Source of the DNA: Actinomycetales bacterium
GTDB taxonomy: Bacteria; Actinomycetota; Actinomycetes; Actinomycetales; Beutenbergiaceae
Length of the DNA stretch: 7,930 nt
Assembly: GCA_016649925.1 (NCBI GenBank)
Contig: JAENWO010000103.1
Coordinates: 1 to 7,930, forward strand
Reading direction: 5' to 3'
Part shown: positions 7,334 through 7,930 of the stretch, piece after piece
How positions within the stretch are numbered: the first letter of the stretch is position 1
Layout: each line of letters begins with the position of its first letter
The notes under the pieces: model-generated
The model's database searches: none
The model's input: the letters and a program-made list of their open reading frames with translations, nothing else
What the model was told of the DNA's origin: nothing
Position numbers and translations under genes: made by a program

Positions 7334-7930
7334 TCAGAGGTGGCCCACACGCTCCACGAGCCTCGAGCGGGCGGCCCGGGCGGATGCGACACGGCGGACG
7401 AAGCGCTCCTGCTCGCGGATCACGTCGTCGGCGGTGACGGTGATGATGAGCCAGCGGTTCTCCTGAAGGCGTTGACGCCGCTCGACGTCGCGTCGCCAGG
7501 TGTCGGGGTCCGTGCGGTGGATGTCGCCGTCGTACTCGATCGCGATCTTCAGCTCCGGGTACGACATGTCCGGCAGGGCGAGGAACTCGCCGTCCACTCC
7601 CTTCGCAGGACTGTTCACCGCAGGGCACGGCAGGCCCGCGCGGACGAGCAGGAGCCGCGCGCGGGTCTCCATGCTGGAGTCCGTCCCCGGTCGGATCAGC
7701 TCCAGGGCGGCGCGCGCCCGGCGGACCCCTCGGGCCCCGGGGAATCGACCGAGGAGGCTCCGTAACGCCGTCGGCGTCGTCATTGCGGCCTTGCGCCGAA
7801 GCAGCGAGTCCCCGAGCACGACAAGGCCGTCCTCATCGAGGTCGGCAGCGAGGTGGATCCACGTCTGGGCGGGACTGGTGACACGCAGCCCGTCAAGCTC
7901 AACCACGGACAAGCCGTCACGGCCGCAGAA
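7334..7930 (-). CDS. DUF559 / Vsr-like endonuclease-domain protein (5' end beyond window)
   Basis: Only the C-terminal 198 residues are visible. The frame is open to the right edge, and the phrase LDGLRVTSPAQTWIHLA is usually internal in this family, so the TTG at 7912 is unlikely to be the start. The DUF559 domain belongs to the PD-(D/E)XK fold group related to Vsr mismatch endonucleases. Visible signatures, numbered from the first visible residue, are MExR (E88), DMSYPELKIAIEYDGDIHR (about 121-139, with D121, E132, D134 and H138), WRRDVERRQRLQENRWLIITVTADDV (about 145-169) and a basic C-terminal helix. The putative catalytic acidic residues are intact. Family members in actinobacteria often carry an AbiEi-like winged-helix N-terminus, but whether this one does cannot be seen. 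They are often multi-copy, and their biological role is unsettled. The stop codon directly abuts the palindromic repeat element. Confidence 0.85.
   Translation of the reverse strand, partial: FCGRDGLSVVELDGLRVTSPAQTWIHLAADLDEDGLVVLGDSLLRRKAAMTTPTALRSLLGRFPGARGVRRARAALELIRPGTDSSMETRARLLLVRAGLPCPAVNSPAKGVDGEFLALPDMSYPELKIAIEYDGDIHRTDPDTWRRDVERRQRLQENRWLIITVTADDVIREQERFVRRVASARAARSRLVERVGHL

Overview
The window is high-GC DNA with GTG and TTG starts, short intergenic gaps and actinobacterial gene types: an AspRS of the H31 type, a two-DY-motif MMPL transporter, RarA and a DUF559 endonuclease-like protein. A member of the Micrococcales is the best guess. That placement is inferred from gene style and not from a marker search.

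Layout from left to right. Positions 1-148 are non-coding and repeat-bearing. Next is a minus-strand YgjV-like membrane protein with a GNAT-like tail (784 to 149). It diverges from the plus-strand pair aspS (927-2720) and a GNAT acetyltransferase (2717-3469), which overlap by 4 nt. A tandem duplication of the acetyltransferase 3' end (3448-3542) separates it from a convergent MMPL/RND-type transporter on the minus strand (5813 to 3549). A 70-bp divergent promoter region leads to rarA (5884-7230). After rarA comes a compact palindromic repeat element (7236-7331) with an AT-rich core. It abuts the stop codon of a minus-strand DUF559 (Vsr-like fold) gene that runs off the right edge.

Roles: aspS supplies Asp-tRNA, and rarA acts at stalled replication forks. 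Both are housekeeping genes often near one another in actinobacteria. The YgjV-like gene, GNAT gene, MMPL transporter and DUF559 gene are accessory. I see no complete multi-gene defence or biosynthetic system. The least ordinary signals are the REP-like element beside the DUF559 gene, the probable leaderless promoters of rarA and the ygjV-like gene (both with a TACGCT -10 box), and a perfect 22-bp palindrome placed like an operator on the latter promoter.
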